Shown: one piece after another, positions 43,374 to 51,458 of the stretch
How positions within the stretch are numbered: position 1 is the stretch's first letter
Layout of the letters: each line of letters begins with the position of its first letter
DNA from: UBA11512 sp964623895
GTDB taxonomy: Bacteria; Bacillota; Clostridia; Oscillospirales; CAG-272
DNA length: 64,000 nt
Direction of reading: 5' to 3'
Assembly (NCBI GenBank): GCA_964623895.1
Contig: CAZUWA010000002.1
Coordinates: forward strand, 18,488 to 82,487
Made by a program: the position numbers and the translations under genes
The notes under the pieces: generated by a model
Told to the model about the DNA's origin: nothing
What the model saw: the letters and a program-made list of their open reading frames with translations, nothing else
Databases searched by the model: none

Positions 43374-44936
43374 TTATTTTACTTCGACATTTTCGCCGAG
43401 CCACTTCTGCGCCTCGTTGATTGCGACTTGTCTCTTAACATATTTTTTGCCGTAGGAGTCGATGACGCTGTCTCTGGTCTCTTCGTCTCCGTAGAAATCA
43501 AGGATCTGTTCGCTTGTTACATCCGTCAAATTTTGATCCTTTGCGATTTGGTAAAGGATCAGATCCTGCTTCAACGATTTGCCTGCTTCGTCATACAAAT
43601 CCTTTTCCATACTGTTTACATAACTTGCTGCGGTGCTTGCGTTTTGGAAGTAGGAATAATACATCATGTAGTAGTAGTTGTACAGCATGTTGTAATACTC
43701 GTCAAGTTGGGAGATCGGCCATTTCTTCATGGTGGAGTTTGCCATCATTGCTTCCACAGCCAAAACTTCTTTTGCGGATTTATTGTAGTCTGCCATCAGT
43801 TCAGCTTTGTTTTCGTATTCAAACTCGGCGTCTTCGTTTGCCTTGAGATAATCCTTCTTGAGAGTATCGAATTCTTCTTGGTCTTCAATGTCTCTGCGGA
43901 ATTCGATCTCAACTTCGAGAATGGTCACTTCATAGGTGATGTTCTTTTCTTTTAAGATCGCAGTCTTATGATCCTTGGGGAACTGAAGGGTGAAGGCAGG
44001 TACTTTGGTGTTTACCGCAACGGACTGACCGACCAGTTTTGCGGCAAAACCAGTAACAAAGGAACTGTCTTCTTCGATAGCATCGTCTTCGTCAACATCG
44101 TCATCGGGATCGGAGGGCATGATGTAAGCATAACCCTTCTTTGTCTCTTCCTCTTCATCTTCTTCAGGCTCTTCGGAAGTCTCGTCCTCTTCTTTTTCCT
44201 CGTCGTCTTCAGCGGTGTAACTGGTGTATTCCGGAACGGTCCATTCGATCGTTAAGGTGATCTCATCGCCGTCTTTTGCAGTGATCTTGCCGTTCTGTCC
44301 TGCAATGGTGACCTTGAAATTGTGCTCTTTCTTAGTTGTTTCGGTATCTTCGGAGGTGGAAGTGGAGGTGCTTTCATCCGCCTGCGGAGCGGGTTCAGCG
44401 TCATCCGATACAGCGGTAGCTTCGGCATTTGCAGAGGAAGGCTCTTCGGAAGTTTCATCCTCCTCGTCTTCGATCGCTTTGAAAGCATCCTCGAAGGAAG
44501 AAGCGGTGACATCGCCTAAAGGAAGTTTGAATTCGGCAACGCCGTCTTTGAATTCAGCTGCCTTTAATGCTTCGTCAAATCCGGTCACGCCGGACTCGCC
44601 AAGTTTAATCTTGATGGTGTCATTCAGCATTTCGAGCGTGGAGGTGTAGTAGATATAAACGGTGTAAGAACCGCTGATGAAATCGTCCGGAAGATCCTTG
44701 TTCGAATCATAAACGATCGTGCCTGTAGTGATGTCGCGAATACCGGGGTATGCCTCAAGTAGACTTTTGAGCGCGTCATCTACCTTTTCTGTTACATCTT
44801 TATTGGTAATGAAAATGACCGAACCGTCCTTATAGTCTGCCATATTCACATAAGAGCTTACATTATTGAAACCCGAGCAGGCGCAAAGCCCCAGAAGCAT
44901 CAATACTGCAAGCAAAGCCGCAATAAATTTCTTCAT
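43374..44936 (-). CDS. Trigger-factor-like lipoprotein with acidic linkers
   Basis: A 520-residue protein. The lipobox is LGLCACSG. Two acidic Ser/Thr/Glu-rich stretches (about 160-205 and 240-295) flank a beta-rich segment. After the second is a region like the trigger-factor FKBP domain: FVTGFAAKLVGQSVAVNTKV then LQFPKDHK and ITYEVTILEVE. The C-terminal 200 residues are helical (ANEDAEFEYENKAELMADYN, tyrosine-rich NMLYNYYYMMYYSYF), like the trigger-factor chaperone arms. It may act as a chaperone outside the membrane. The FKBP part is split by the acidic insert, so isomerase activity is doubtful. Monocistronic. Confidence 0.6.
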   Translation of the reverse strand: MKKFIAALLAVLMLLGLCACSGFNNVSSYVNMADYKDGSVIFITNKDVTEKVDDALKSLLEAYPGIRDITTGTIVYDSNKDLPDDFISGSYTVYIYYTSTLEMLNDTIKIKLGESGVTGFDEALKAAEFKDGVAEFKLPLGDVTASSFEDAFKAIEDEEDETSEEPSSANAEATAVSDDAEPAPQADESTSTSTSEDTETTKKEHNFKVTIAGQNGKITAKDGDEITLTIEWTVPEYTSYTAEDDEEKEEDETSEEPEEDEEEETKKGYAYIMPSDPDDDVDEDDAIEEDSSFVTGFAAKLVGQSVAVNTKVPAFTLQFPKDHKTAILKEKNITYEVTILEVEIEFRRDIEDQEEFDTLKKDYLKANEDAEFEYENKAELMADYNKSAKEVLAVEAMMANSTMKKWPISQLDEYYNMLYNYYYMMYYSYFQNASTAASYVNSMEKDLYDEAGKSLKQDLILYQIAKDQNLTDVTSEQILDFYGDEETRDSVIDSYGKKYVKRQVAINEAQKWLGENVEVK

Positions 44937-44978
44937 TTCTTTGAACTCCTTGTTTTGGTGTTTTTAGTCATCACTCTT

Positions 44979-45007
44979 ATGATATCACATTTTTGGCAAA
45001 ATGTAAA
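44979..45007 (-). promoter_or_regulatory. Promoter of the trigger-factor-like lipoprotein gene
   Basis: On the - strand TTTACA (45007-45002), 17-base spacer, TATCAT (44984-44979). Confidence 0.65.
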
Positions 45008-45228
45008 GTCCTATTTTGAAATTTCTCCCCTGTTTCGATGAGAAAACTGCGAAGAAACGGTTAATTTTTTATGAAACTGCTGATTCGATGGCGTGGCTGT
45101 ATTTCGATCGTATGATCGTGTTCTGCTCTGATCGGAGGTCGTTTTCTACTGCAAGTTGTCGCTTTTAACAATAAAATTTTGAATAAATTGTATAAATTAC
45201 CAAAAATTTAAAAAGAAGAAAAAACCTC
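45008..45228. other. Gene-free stretch between divergent promoters
   Basis: No gene or known RNA family seen. It contains an inverted repeat CGATC-GTAT-GATCG at about 45105-45118, which could be an operator for either divergent unit, and then an AT-rich part next to the gcv promoter. Confidence 0.35.
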
Positions 45229-45257
45229 TTGCAAAACAGCGGAGAGTGTTATATACT
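45229..45257 (+). promoter_or_regulatory. Promoter of the glycine cleavage operon
   Basis: TTGCAA (45229-45234), 17-base spacer, TATACT (45252-45257). Confidence 0.7.
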
Positions 45258-45262
45258 GTTTT

Positions 45263-45361
45263 AAGGTGGAGGAGTCGCCATTACGGTTCATTGCGGCGTT
45301 TTTACCGAAAACCGGTCAATCTGTTTAGAATTTGTCGGAGAAAAGAGAGAAATATAAATAT
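45263..45361 (+). promoter_or_regulatory. Structured leader of gcvT, no recognised riboswitch
   Basis: About 100 untranslated bases with GCC...GGC (45288-45316 region) and ACCG-AAAA-CGGT-like stems. The glycine riboswitch core (paired GGAGAG / CTCTCAGGC elements) is not seen. The GGAGAG at 45241 lies inside the promoter spacer. Confidence 0.35.
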
Positions 45362-46474
45362 ATGGAAAAGAAAACCCCTTTGTATGATGATCATGTTGCC
45401 TTAGGTGGTAAGATTGTACCTTTTGCGGGATATCTTTTGCCGGTACAGTACGGAACGGGTGTTATTGCCGAGCATATGGCAGTACGTACCAAGGCAGGTC
45501 TCTTTGATGTTTCGCATATGGCGGAGTTGGTTTTGGAAGGGCAGGACGCACTGGCAAACGCTAATATGCTGACGACCGTGCATGTGGAAGAAATGACGGT
45601 CGGACAGGTCAAATATTCTCCGATGTGCAATGAGCAGGGCGGTATCGTAGACGATTTGATGGTCTATAAGATGGGCGAGGAGAAATATCTCTTTGTTGTC
45701 AATGCGGCAAATCATGAAAAAGACTACGAATGGATGAAGGCGCATATTTCGGGTAACGTTACCTTGACGGACATTTCGGAAGATGTTGCACAGATCGCTT
45801 TGCAAGGACCGAATTCAGAAGAGATCTTGCAGAAGATCTGCCCGACAGAATGCATTCCCACCAAGTATTACAGCTTTGTGGAAGATGGCAAACTGATGCT
45901 TTCTGACGGTAAAATCATCGCTGCTATCGTTTCCAAGACCGGCTACACCGGCGAAGACGGCTATGAATTGTATTGCTCTTCCGCAGATGCATCCGCGCTT
46001 TGGAACACCCTTTTGGCAGTCGGCAAGGATAATGGATTGATCCCTTGCGGATTGGGTGCGAGAGATACTTTGCGTATGGAAGCTGCCATGCCGCTCTACG
46101 GACACGAGATGAACGATGAGATGACCCCAAAGGAATCAGGACTTTCATTTTTCGTCAAGATGGACAAACCGGATTTTATCGGCAAAACTGCCATTGAAGC
46201 AAAGGGCGTGCCCACGATCAAGCGAGTAGGCTTGGAAGTCACCGGCAAGGGGATCGCAAGAGAACATAGCGATGTGTATGTAGACGGTGAAAAGGTCGGA
46301 TATGTCACATCCGGTACGTATTGCCCGTTTATCGGCAAGGCGATCGCAATGGCATATCTGCCGGTCGAATTTGCAGAACTCGGCAGAAAGGTTGAGATCG
46401 ATGTTCGCGGCAGAAAAGTCGAGGCAGAGGTTATCAAGCTTCCTTTCTATAAGAAATCTGCAAAAGCACAATAA
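45362..46474 (+). CDS. gcvT: Glycine cleavage system T protein (aminomethyltransferase)
   Basis: A 370-residue folate-dependent enzyme that releases ammonia and transfers the methylene group from the H protein to tetrahydrofolate. Motifs are KTPLYDDHVALGGKIVPFAG, GLFDVSHMAEL, KYSPMCNEQGGIVDDLMVY and TGYTGEDGYELYC. Length is typical. I chose ATG 45362 (MEKKTP); a TTG at 45332 would add ten residues. The ribosome site is weak and A-rich. First gene of the gcv operon. Confidence 0.96.
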   Translation: MEKKTPLYDDHVALGGKIVPFAGYLLPVQYGTGVIAEHMAVRTKAGLFDVSHMAELVLEGQDALANANMLTTVHVEEMTVGQVKYSPMCNEQGGIVDDLMVYKMGEEKYLFVVNAANHEKDYEWMKAHISGNVTLTDISEDVAQIALQGPNSEEILQKICPTECIPTKYYSFVEDGKLMLSDGKIIAAIVSKTGYTGEDGYELYCSSADASALWNTLLAVGKDNGLIPCGLGARDTLRMEAAMPLYGHEMNDEMTPKESGLSFFVKMDKPDFIGKTAIEAKGVPTIKRVGLEVTGKGIAREHSDVYVDGEKVGYVTSGTYCPFIGKAIAMAYLPVEFAELGRKVEIDVRGRKVEAEVIKLPFYKKSAKAQ

Positions 46475-46511
46475 GTTTATATTTTTTATTAACATATTTA
46501 CGGAGGCAATC

Positions 46512-46886
46512 ATGATTATTCCTAACGATTTACTGTATACAAAGACACACGAGTGGGTGAAAAAGAACGAAGACGGCACTGTGACCGTCGGACTCACCGA
46601 TTACGCACAGGCAGAAATGGGCGATTTGGTGTTTGTTGAGTTGCCTGCAGAAGGGGATGCCGTTACCATGGAGGAAGGTTTTGCAAATGTTGAGTCTGTA
46701 AAAGCTGTTTCCGAAGTCAATTCTCCGGTTACCGGTGTGGTCACTCTTGTCAATGAAGATCTTGACAGCGAGCCGGCGAAGATCAACGAGACACCTTATG
46801 AAGCGTGGATCGTACAGATCGGTGAGATCGAGGACACCGTCGAACTCATGACTGCTGATGAATACGAAGTATTCTGCAATGAATAA
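46512..46886 (+). CDS. gcvH: Glycine cleavage system H protein
   Basis: A 124-residue lipoyl carrier. The lipoylated Lys is in NVESVKAVSEVNSPV (about residue 63), and the family start YTKTHEWVKK is present. It shuttles the aminomethyl group between P, T and L proteins. ACGGAGG precedes the ATG. The longer frame from 46287 runs inside gcvT and is not the gene. Confidence 0.97.
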   Translation: MIIPNDLLYTKTHEWVKKNEDGTVTVGLTDYAQAEMGDLVFVELPAEGDAVTMEEGFANVESVKAVSEVNSPVTGVVTLVNEDLDSEPAKINETPYEAWIVQIGEIEDTVELMTADEYEVFCNE

Positions 46887-46894
46887 GTTTTGAC

Positions 46895-46937
46895 AAAGCG
46901 GACAGTGTTTCCCTTCTCGGCAACGCCGTCCGTTTTA
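46895..46937 (+). terminator. Terminator or attenuator between gcvH and gcvPA
   Basis: AAGCGGAC...GTCCGTTTT stem with an inner GTGTT/AACGC extension, followed by a T-rich tract. It could lower expression of the P-protein genes relative to T and H. Confidence 0.6.
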
Positions 46938-47061
46938 TTATTCTGTATTCTAATCCTGTATATTTTTTAAATTTTTGAAGGGCTTCAAAGGGGATTGTTT
47001 TTGAAAAAAGCATCCGTTTTCGGTTCCTTCATCCACAAAATCAAAAAGGAAGGTGAACACT

Positions 47062-48381
47062 ATGGGAAGTTATATCCCCTCAAGCGCAGCGGAACGGCAG
47101 GAAATGCTGAAAAAGATCGGCGTTGCCACTGTTGAAGATCTGTACGCAGCCGTTCCGTCCGCCATGCTTTTAAAGGAGTTGGATCTCCCAAAAGGAAAGT
47201 CGGAACTGGAGGTTTCCGCAGAAATGATCGCGATCTCCGAAAAGAATATCGTTTTTAAGACGATCTTGCGCGGAGCAGGCGCGTATAACCATTATATTCC
47301 CTCCATTGTGAAGAGCGTGGTGAACAAAGAAGAGTTCGTCACTGCTTATACCCCTTATCAAGCAGAGATCAGCCAAGGCATCCTGCAGAGTATTTTTGAA
47401 TATCAGACGATGATCTGTGAATTGACCGGCATGGATGTTTCCAACGCTTCTGTTTACGATGGCGCAACGGCGATGGCAGAGGCAGTTGCCATGTGCAAGG
47501 ATCGCAAGAAGACCAAGGTGCTCCTTTCAGGCGCGGTCAATCCGGAACACGCGCTGGTTGCAAAGACCTATTGTCACGCTTCCGGCACTGCGATCGAGAC
47601 CGTTTCGGTGAACGAGGAAGGTGTGACCGATCTTGAAGTATTGAAGAAAATGTTGGCGGAAGATCAGACGGTTGCTTGTGTCATTTGCCAACAACCCAAT
47701 TTCTACGGTATTTTTGAGGACTGTACCGCCGTTGCGGAAGCAGTCCATGCGGCAGGCGCAAAATTTGTACTGTCCGTCAACCCCATTTCGCTAGGCGCTT
47801 ACAAGACGCCCCGCGAATATGGTGCAGACATTGCTGTCGGTGAAGGACAGCCGCTCGGTATGCCGCTTGCATTCGGCGGACCGTACCTCGGCTTTATGGC
47901 GACTACGACCGCGATGCAGAGAAAACTGCCCGGCAGGATCGTCGGGGAAACGATCGATGTGGACGGTAAGAGAGGCTATGTTCTGACTCTTCAGGCAAGA
48001 GAACAGCACATCCGCCGCGAAAAAGCATCTTCCAACATCTGCTCCAACCAAGCGCTCTGCGCTTTAACGGCTTCTGTATACCTTTCCGCTATGGGTGAAA
48101 AGGGACTTCGTGAAGCGGCAAATCTTTCCGCTTCCAAAGCGCATTATCTTGCGGGAGAGCTTTGCAAGATCAACGGTGTTGATATGGTCTATGGCGGAGA
48201 ATATTTTGATGAATTTCTCACCACCTTGCCGAAAACCGACGAAGTACTTGCCGCGCTCGCGCAGAACGGCATTTTGGGCGGTTTGCCCACGGAAAAGGGC
48301 GTTTTGTGGTGCGTCACAGAAGTGATTACCAAGAAAGAAATGGATCGAGCAGTCGAGATCGTGAGGGAGGTGCTTGCATGA
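47062..48381 (+). CDS. gcvPA: Glycine dehydrogenase (decarboxylating) subunit 1
   Basis: A 439-residue P1 subunit of the split P protein. Typical stretches are GAGAYNHYIPSIVK, YTPYQAEISQGILQ, NASVYDGATAMAEA and FGGPYLGFMA. With GcvPB it decarboxylates glycine using PLP. AAGGAAGGTG precedes ATG 47062. Its stop overlaps the gcvPB start. Confidence 0.96.
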   Translation: MGSYIPSSAAERQEMLKKIGVATVEDLYAAVPSAMLLKELDLPKGKSELEVSAEMIAISEKNIVFKTILRGAGAYNHYIPSIVKSVVNKEEFVTAYTPYQAEISQGILQSIFEYQTMICELTGMDVSNASVYDGATAMAEAVAMCKDRKKTKVLLSGAVNPEHALVAKTYCHASGTAIETVSVNEEGVTDLEVLKKMLAEDQTVACVICQQPNFYGIFEDCTAVAEAVHAAGAKFVLSVNPISLGAYKTPREYGADIAVGEGQPLGMPLAFGGPYLGFMATTTAMQRKLPGRIVGETIDVDGKRGYVLTLQAREQHIRREKASSNICSNQALCALTASVYLSAMGEKGLREAANLSASKAHYLAGELCKINGVDMVYGGEYFDEFLTTLPKTDEVLAALAQNGILGGLPTEKGVLWCVTEVITKKEMDRAVEIVREVLA

Positions 48382-49808
48382 AACTGATTTTTGAACGCGG
48401 AGAAGTCGGACAGAGTTTGTCTTTGATGCCTGAATGCGATGTGCCGGAAGTTTTTGCGCCCTCCACGCTTGCGAGAGAAAGCAAATTAAACCTTCCGCAT
48501 GTCTCGGAGAACGAACTTTCAAGACACTATACAGAGTTGGCAAAATGTGTACACGGTGTGAATGACGGTTTCTATCCGCTTGGTTCTTGCACCATGAAAT
48601 ACAACCCCAAGGTCAATGAAGATATGGCAGCACTTCCCGGATTTACCAAAGTGCATCCTCTTCAGGAGGAAAGTACGGTACAGGGAAGTTTGGAAGTGCT
48701 TTATGACATCGAAAAAGCGCTCGGCGAGATCTCCGGTATGGATGCGGTCACACTGCAACCCGCAGCAGGCGCGCATGGTGAATTTACCGGTCTGATGCTC
48801 ATTAAGTGCTATCTTGAAGAGACCGGTCAAACAGAGAGAAAGAACATTATCGTTCCGGATTCTGCACACGGCACCAATCCCGCTTCCGCTGTGATGTGCG
48901 GATTTAATATTGTCAATATTCCTTCCGGCACAGATGGTTGCGTAGATCTTGAAGCGTTAAAAGCGGCTGTAGGTCCGGATACCGCCGGTTTGATGCTTAC
49001 AAACCCCAACACTGTTGGCGTATTTGACAAGAATATTCTGAAGATCACCGAGATTGTCCACGATGCGGGCGGACTTTGTTACTACGACGGTGCGAACCTC
49101 AATGCCGTTATGGGCGTGGTGCGCCCTGGCGATATGGGTTTTGACTGCATCCACTTCAACCTTCACAAGACCTTCTCCACTCCGCACGGCGGCGGCGGTC
49201 CCGGTTCGGGACCGGTAGGATGCAAAAAATTTCTTGAAAAGTTTTTGCCCGGTCTGCGCGTCAGCAAGGATGACAGTGGCTTCCATAGCGGTCATGCGGA
49301 AAAGAGCATGGGCGCGGTCAAGGCGTTTTGGGGTAACTTTACCGTGATCGTGAAAGCGCTGACTTATATTATGACACTTGGTAAGGAGGGAATTTCAGAA
49401 GCGGCAAAGAATGCCGTTCTCAATGCAAACTATATGCAGGCATGTTTGAAGGAAGATTTCGATCTTGCATATGATGTTATTTGCATGCACGAATTCGTTC
49501 TGACACTTGAAAAACTCCATAAAGAGACCGGTGTTTCGGCGCTTGACCTTGCCAAGGGACTTCTTGACAACGGCATCCATCCGCCTACAATGTACTTCCC
49601 GCTCATCGTGCATGAAGCATTGATGATCGAGCCGACCGAAACAGAGCCGAAGGAAATGCTTGACGAAGCGATCGCAGTCTTTAAGAACCTTAAGAAGATG
49701 GCTTATGAGGATCCGCAGGCGCTCCATGATGCACCGCTACACACCCCCGTTCGTCGTTTGGACGATGTTCGCGCGGCAAGAACACCGGTTTTAAAGTATA
49801 TGTTTTAA
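48378..49808 (+). CDS. gcvPB: Glycine dehydrogenase (decarboxylating) subunit 2
   Basis: A 476-residue P2 subunit that holds the PLP lysine in HFNLHKTFSTPHGGGGPGSG (about 264). It begins MKLIFERGEVGQSLSLMP and has GFYPLGSCTMKYNPK near residue 60. GGGAGGTG precedes the ATG, which overlaps the gcvPA stop (ATGA), so equimolar translation of the two subunits is likely. Confidence 0.97.
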   Translation: MKLIFERGEVGQSLSLMPECDVPEVFAPSTLARESKLNLPHVSENELSRHYTELAKCVHGVNDGFYPLGSCTMKYNPKVNEDMAALPGFTKVHPLQEESTVQGSLEVLYDIEKALGEISGMDAVTLQPAAGAHGEFTGLMLIKCYLEETGQTERKNIIVPDSAHGTNPASAVMCGFNIVNIPSGTDGCVDLEALKAAVGPDTAGLMLTNPNTVGVFDKNILKITEIVHDAGGLCYYDGANLNAVMGVVRPGDMGFDCIHFNLHKTFSTPHGGGGPGSGPVGCKKFLEKFLPGLRVSKDDSGFHSGHAEKSMGAVKAFWGNFTVIVKALTYIMTLGKEGISEAAKNAVLNANYMQACLKEDFDLAYDVICMHEFVLTLEKLHKETGVSALDLAKGLLDNGIHPPTMYFPLIVHEALMIEPTETEPKEMLDEAIAVFKNLKKMAYEDPQALHDAPLHTPVRRLDDVRAARTPVLKYMF

Positions 49809-49826
49809 GAAAATTTGGTGTTATTT

Positions 49827-49853
49827 AGGGAACTTTTTGAAAAAAGTTTCCCT
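49827..49853. repeat. Palindromic hairpin between gcvPB and lpdA
   Basis: AGGGAAC-TTTTTGAAAAAA-GTTTCCCT, followed by CTCAAAACTTTA (about 49861-49872), which also occurs inverted in the 12.34 kb gap. Lacks a T-run, so read-through into lpdA is possible. Confidence 0.45.
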
Positions 49854-49934
49854 AAAACCTCTCAAAACTTTAGAAAGGTGCGCAGATGTTTTTCTTAAAA
49901 CAGCAGGCAAAATAATCAAAAAGGGATAAAGAAA

Positions 49935-51332
49935 ATGTCAAACTACCAAGTTGTTGTTATCGGCGCAGGTCCCGGTGGATATGTCTGCGCTATCAAATGT
50001 GCCCAACTCGGTTTGAAGACCGCAGTAATTGAGGAACGGGATGTTGGTGGTACTTGTTTAAACAGGGGCTGTATCCCCACCAAAACACTCCTTCACTCGG
50101 CGGAGATTTACGATCAGTTGAAAATCGCTGCAAAATACGGCGTTACCCTCGAAAATCTCGGATTTGATTTCCATGCAATGCAGGAAAAAAAAGCAGAAGT
50201 TGTCGAAAAATTGCGTTCCGGTGTGGAAGGGCTGTTTGTCGGCAATAAGATCGACCTCATTCGTGGAAAGGGTGTTATCACTGCGCAGAGAATGGTGCGA
50301 GTAGGCGAGAAGGTCTACACGGCTGATAACATCGTCATTGCCACCGGCTCTACTCCTGCAAAGCCCCCGATTCCCGGGCTTCAAAATGAAGGCGTCATCA
50401 CTAGCGACGAACTTTTGGAAGCAACAGAGACTTTTGACGACTCGATGGTCATTATCGGCGGCGGCGTGATCGGGGTGGAATTCGCCTCGTTGTACGCTTC
50501 ACTCGGCTGTCAGGTGACGGTGATCGAAGCACTTCCAAGGCTTCTTTGCCGAATGGATAAGGACATTTCCTCCAATCTTTCGATGATCTTAAAAAAGAAA
50601 GGCGTGAAGATCTGCGTCGATTCGACGGTCAAGGAAGTGGTGAAGGAAGAGGATGGCAGTTTAACGGTGCATTATGAATGCAAGGGCAAGGAACTGACCG
50701 CTTCGGGAAAGAAAGTTTTGGTTGCGATCGGCAGAAGACCGAACACGGGAGAACTGTTTGAAGCGGGTATCGAAGCGGAAAATGTAAAGGGCAGATTGAC
50801 GGTGAACGAGCGCTTTGAGACCTCCATCCCCGGCATTTATGCTATCGGTGACGTTTCCACTGCGTTGCAGCTTGCGCATGTTGCCTCGGCTGAAGGAATG
50901 TTTGTGGCGGAGTTGATCGCTGGTAAGACTCCGGAAGTCGACTTAAATCATGTTCCGTCTTGCATCTATACATCTCCCGAGATTGCTTCTGTCGGTATGA
51001 CGGAAGAGGAAGCGATTGCGGCGGGCTACACTGTCAAGGTTTCAAAAGTCATGATGCACTCGAACGGCAAAACACTCATCGTGGGCGGTGAGCGAGGATT
51101 TATGAAGTTGATTTCGGAAGAAGGAAGCGGCAAACTGCTCGGTGCGCACTTGATGTGCGAACGTGCGACTGATATGATCTCGGAATTCTCCTCTGCCATG
51201 GGCGGCGGTCGGACTGTTTTTGATATGGTCAAGACAATGCGCCCACATCCGACCTTCAACGAAGCGGTCAGTGAACTGTTTGAAACAGCGGCCAATGGCA
51301 TTTCTATTCACACTGTACCATCGAAAAAATAA
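49935..51332 (+). CDS. lpdA: Dihydrolipoyl dehydrogenase
   Basis: A 465-residue FAD/NAD disulfide oxidoreductase, the L protein of glycine cleavage. FAD-binding VVIGAGPGGYVCAIK, redox Cys pair GGTCLNRGCIPTK (about 41-46), NAD-binding IIGGGVIGVEFAS and terminal HPTFNEA with the catalytic His. No E2 or E1 genes of 2-oxo-acid complexes are nearby, so a role in glycine cleavage is favoured. Ends with a good terminator. Confidence 0.96.
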   Translation: MSNYQVVVIGAGPGGYVCAIKCAQLGLKTAVIEERDVGGTCLNRGCIPTKTLLHSAEIYDQLKIAAKYGVTLENLGFDFHAMQEKKAEVVEKLRSGVEGLFVGNKIDLIRGKGVITAQRMVRVGEKVYTADNIVIATGSTPAKPPIPGLQNEGVITSDELLEATETFDDSMVIIGGGVIGVEFASLYASLGCQVTVIEALPRLLCRMDKDISSNLSMILKKKGVKICVDSTVKEVVKEEDGSLTVHYECKGKELTASGKKVLVAIGRRPNTGELFEAGIEAENVKGRLTVNERFETSIPGIYAIGDVSTALQLAHVASAEGMFVAELIAGKTPEVDLNHVPSCIYTSPEIASVGMTEEEAIAAGYTVKVSKVMMHSNGKTLIVGGERGFMKLISEEGSGKLLGAHLMCERATDMISEFSSAMGGGRTVFDMVKTMRPHPTFNEAVSELFETAANGISIHTVPSKK

Positions 51333-51370
51333 AGAAAAAGGGCTGTGTTTTTGACATACAGCCCTTTTTG
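51333..51370 (+). terminator. Rho-independent terminator of the gcv operon
   Basis: AAAAAGGGCTGT-GTTTTTGACAT-ACAGCCCTTTTT. Confidence 0.88.
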
Positions 51371-51392
51371 TTAAAGATATGGAGATTTCTCG

Positions 51393-51426
51393 CTTTTTCA
51401 AAAAAATTGCAGCTTAAAAAGGAAGA
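51393..51426. repeat. Dispersed palindromic repeat copy 2
   Basis: CTTTTTCAAAAAAATTGCAG and CTTAAAAAGGAAGAC align with the oriC-side copy at 25473-25507 with about 28 of 35 matches. Confidence 0.45.
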
Positions 51427-51458
51427 CCCCTTGATCGCTAATTTTGCAAATGGTGATA

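Noticed and set aside
43968..44649. + strand frames opposite the trigger-factor-like gene
   Set aside because: Ser/Val-rich shadows of the acidic linkers.
45235..45251. GGAGAG resembling a glycine or tetrahydrofolate riboswitch start
   Set aside because: Sits in the promoter spacer and the other conserved riboswitch blocks are absent.
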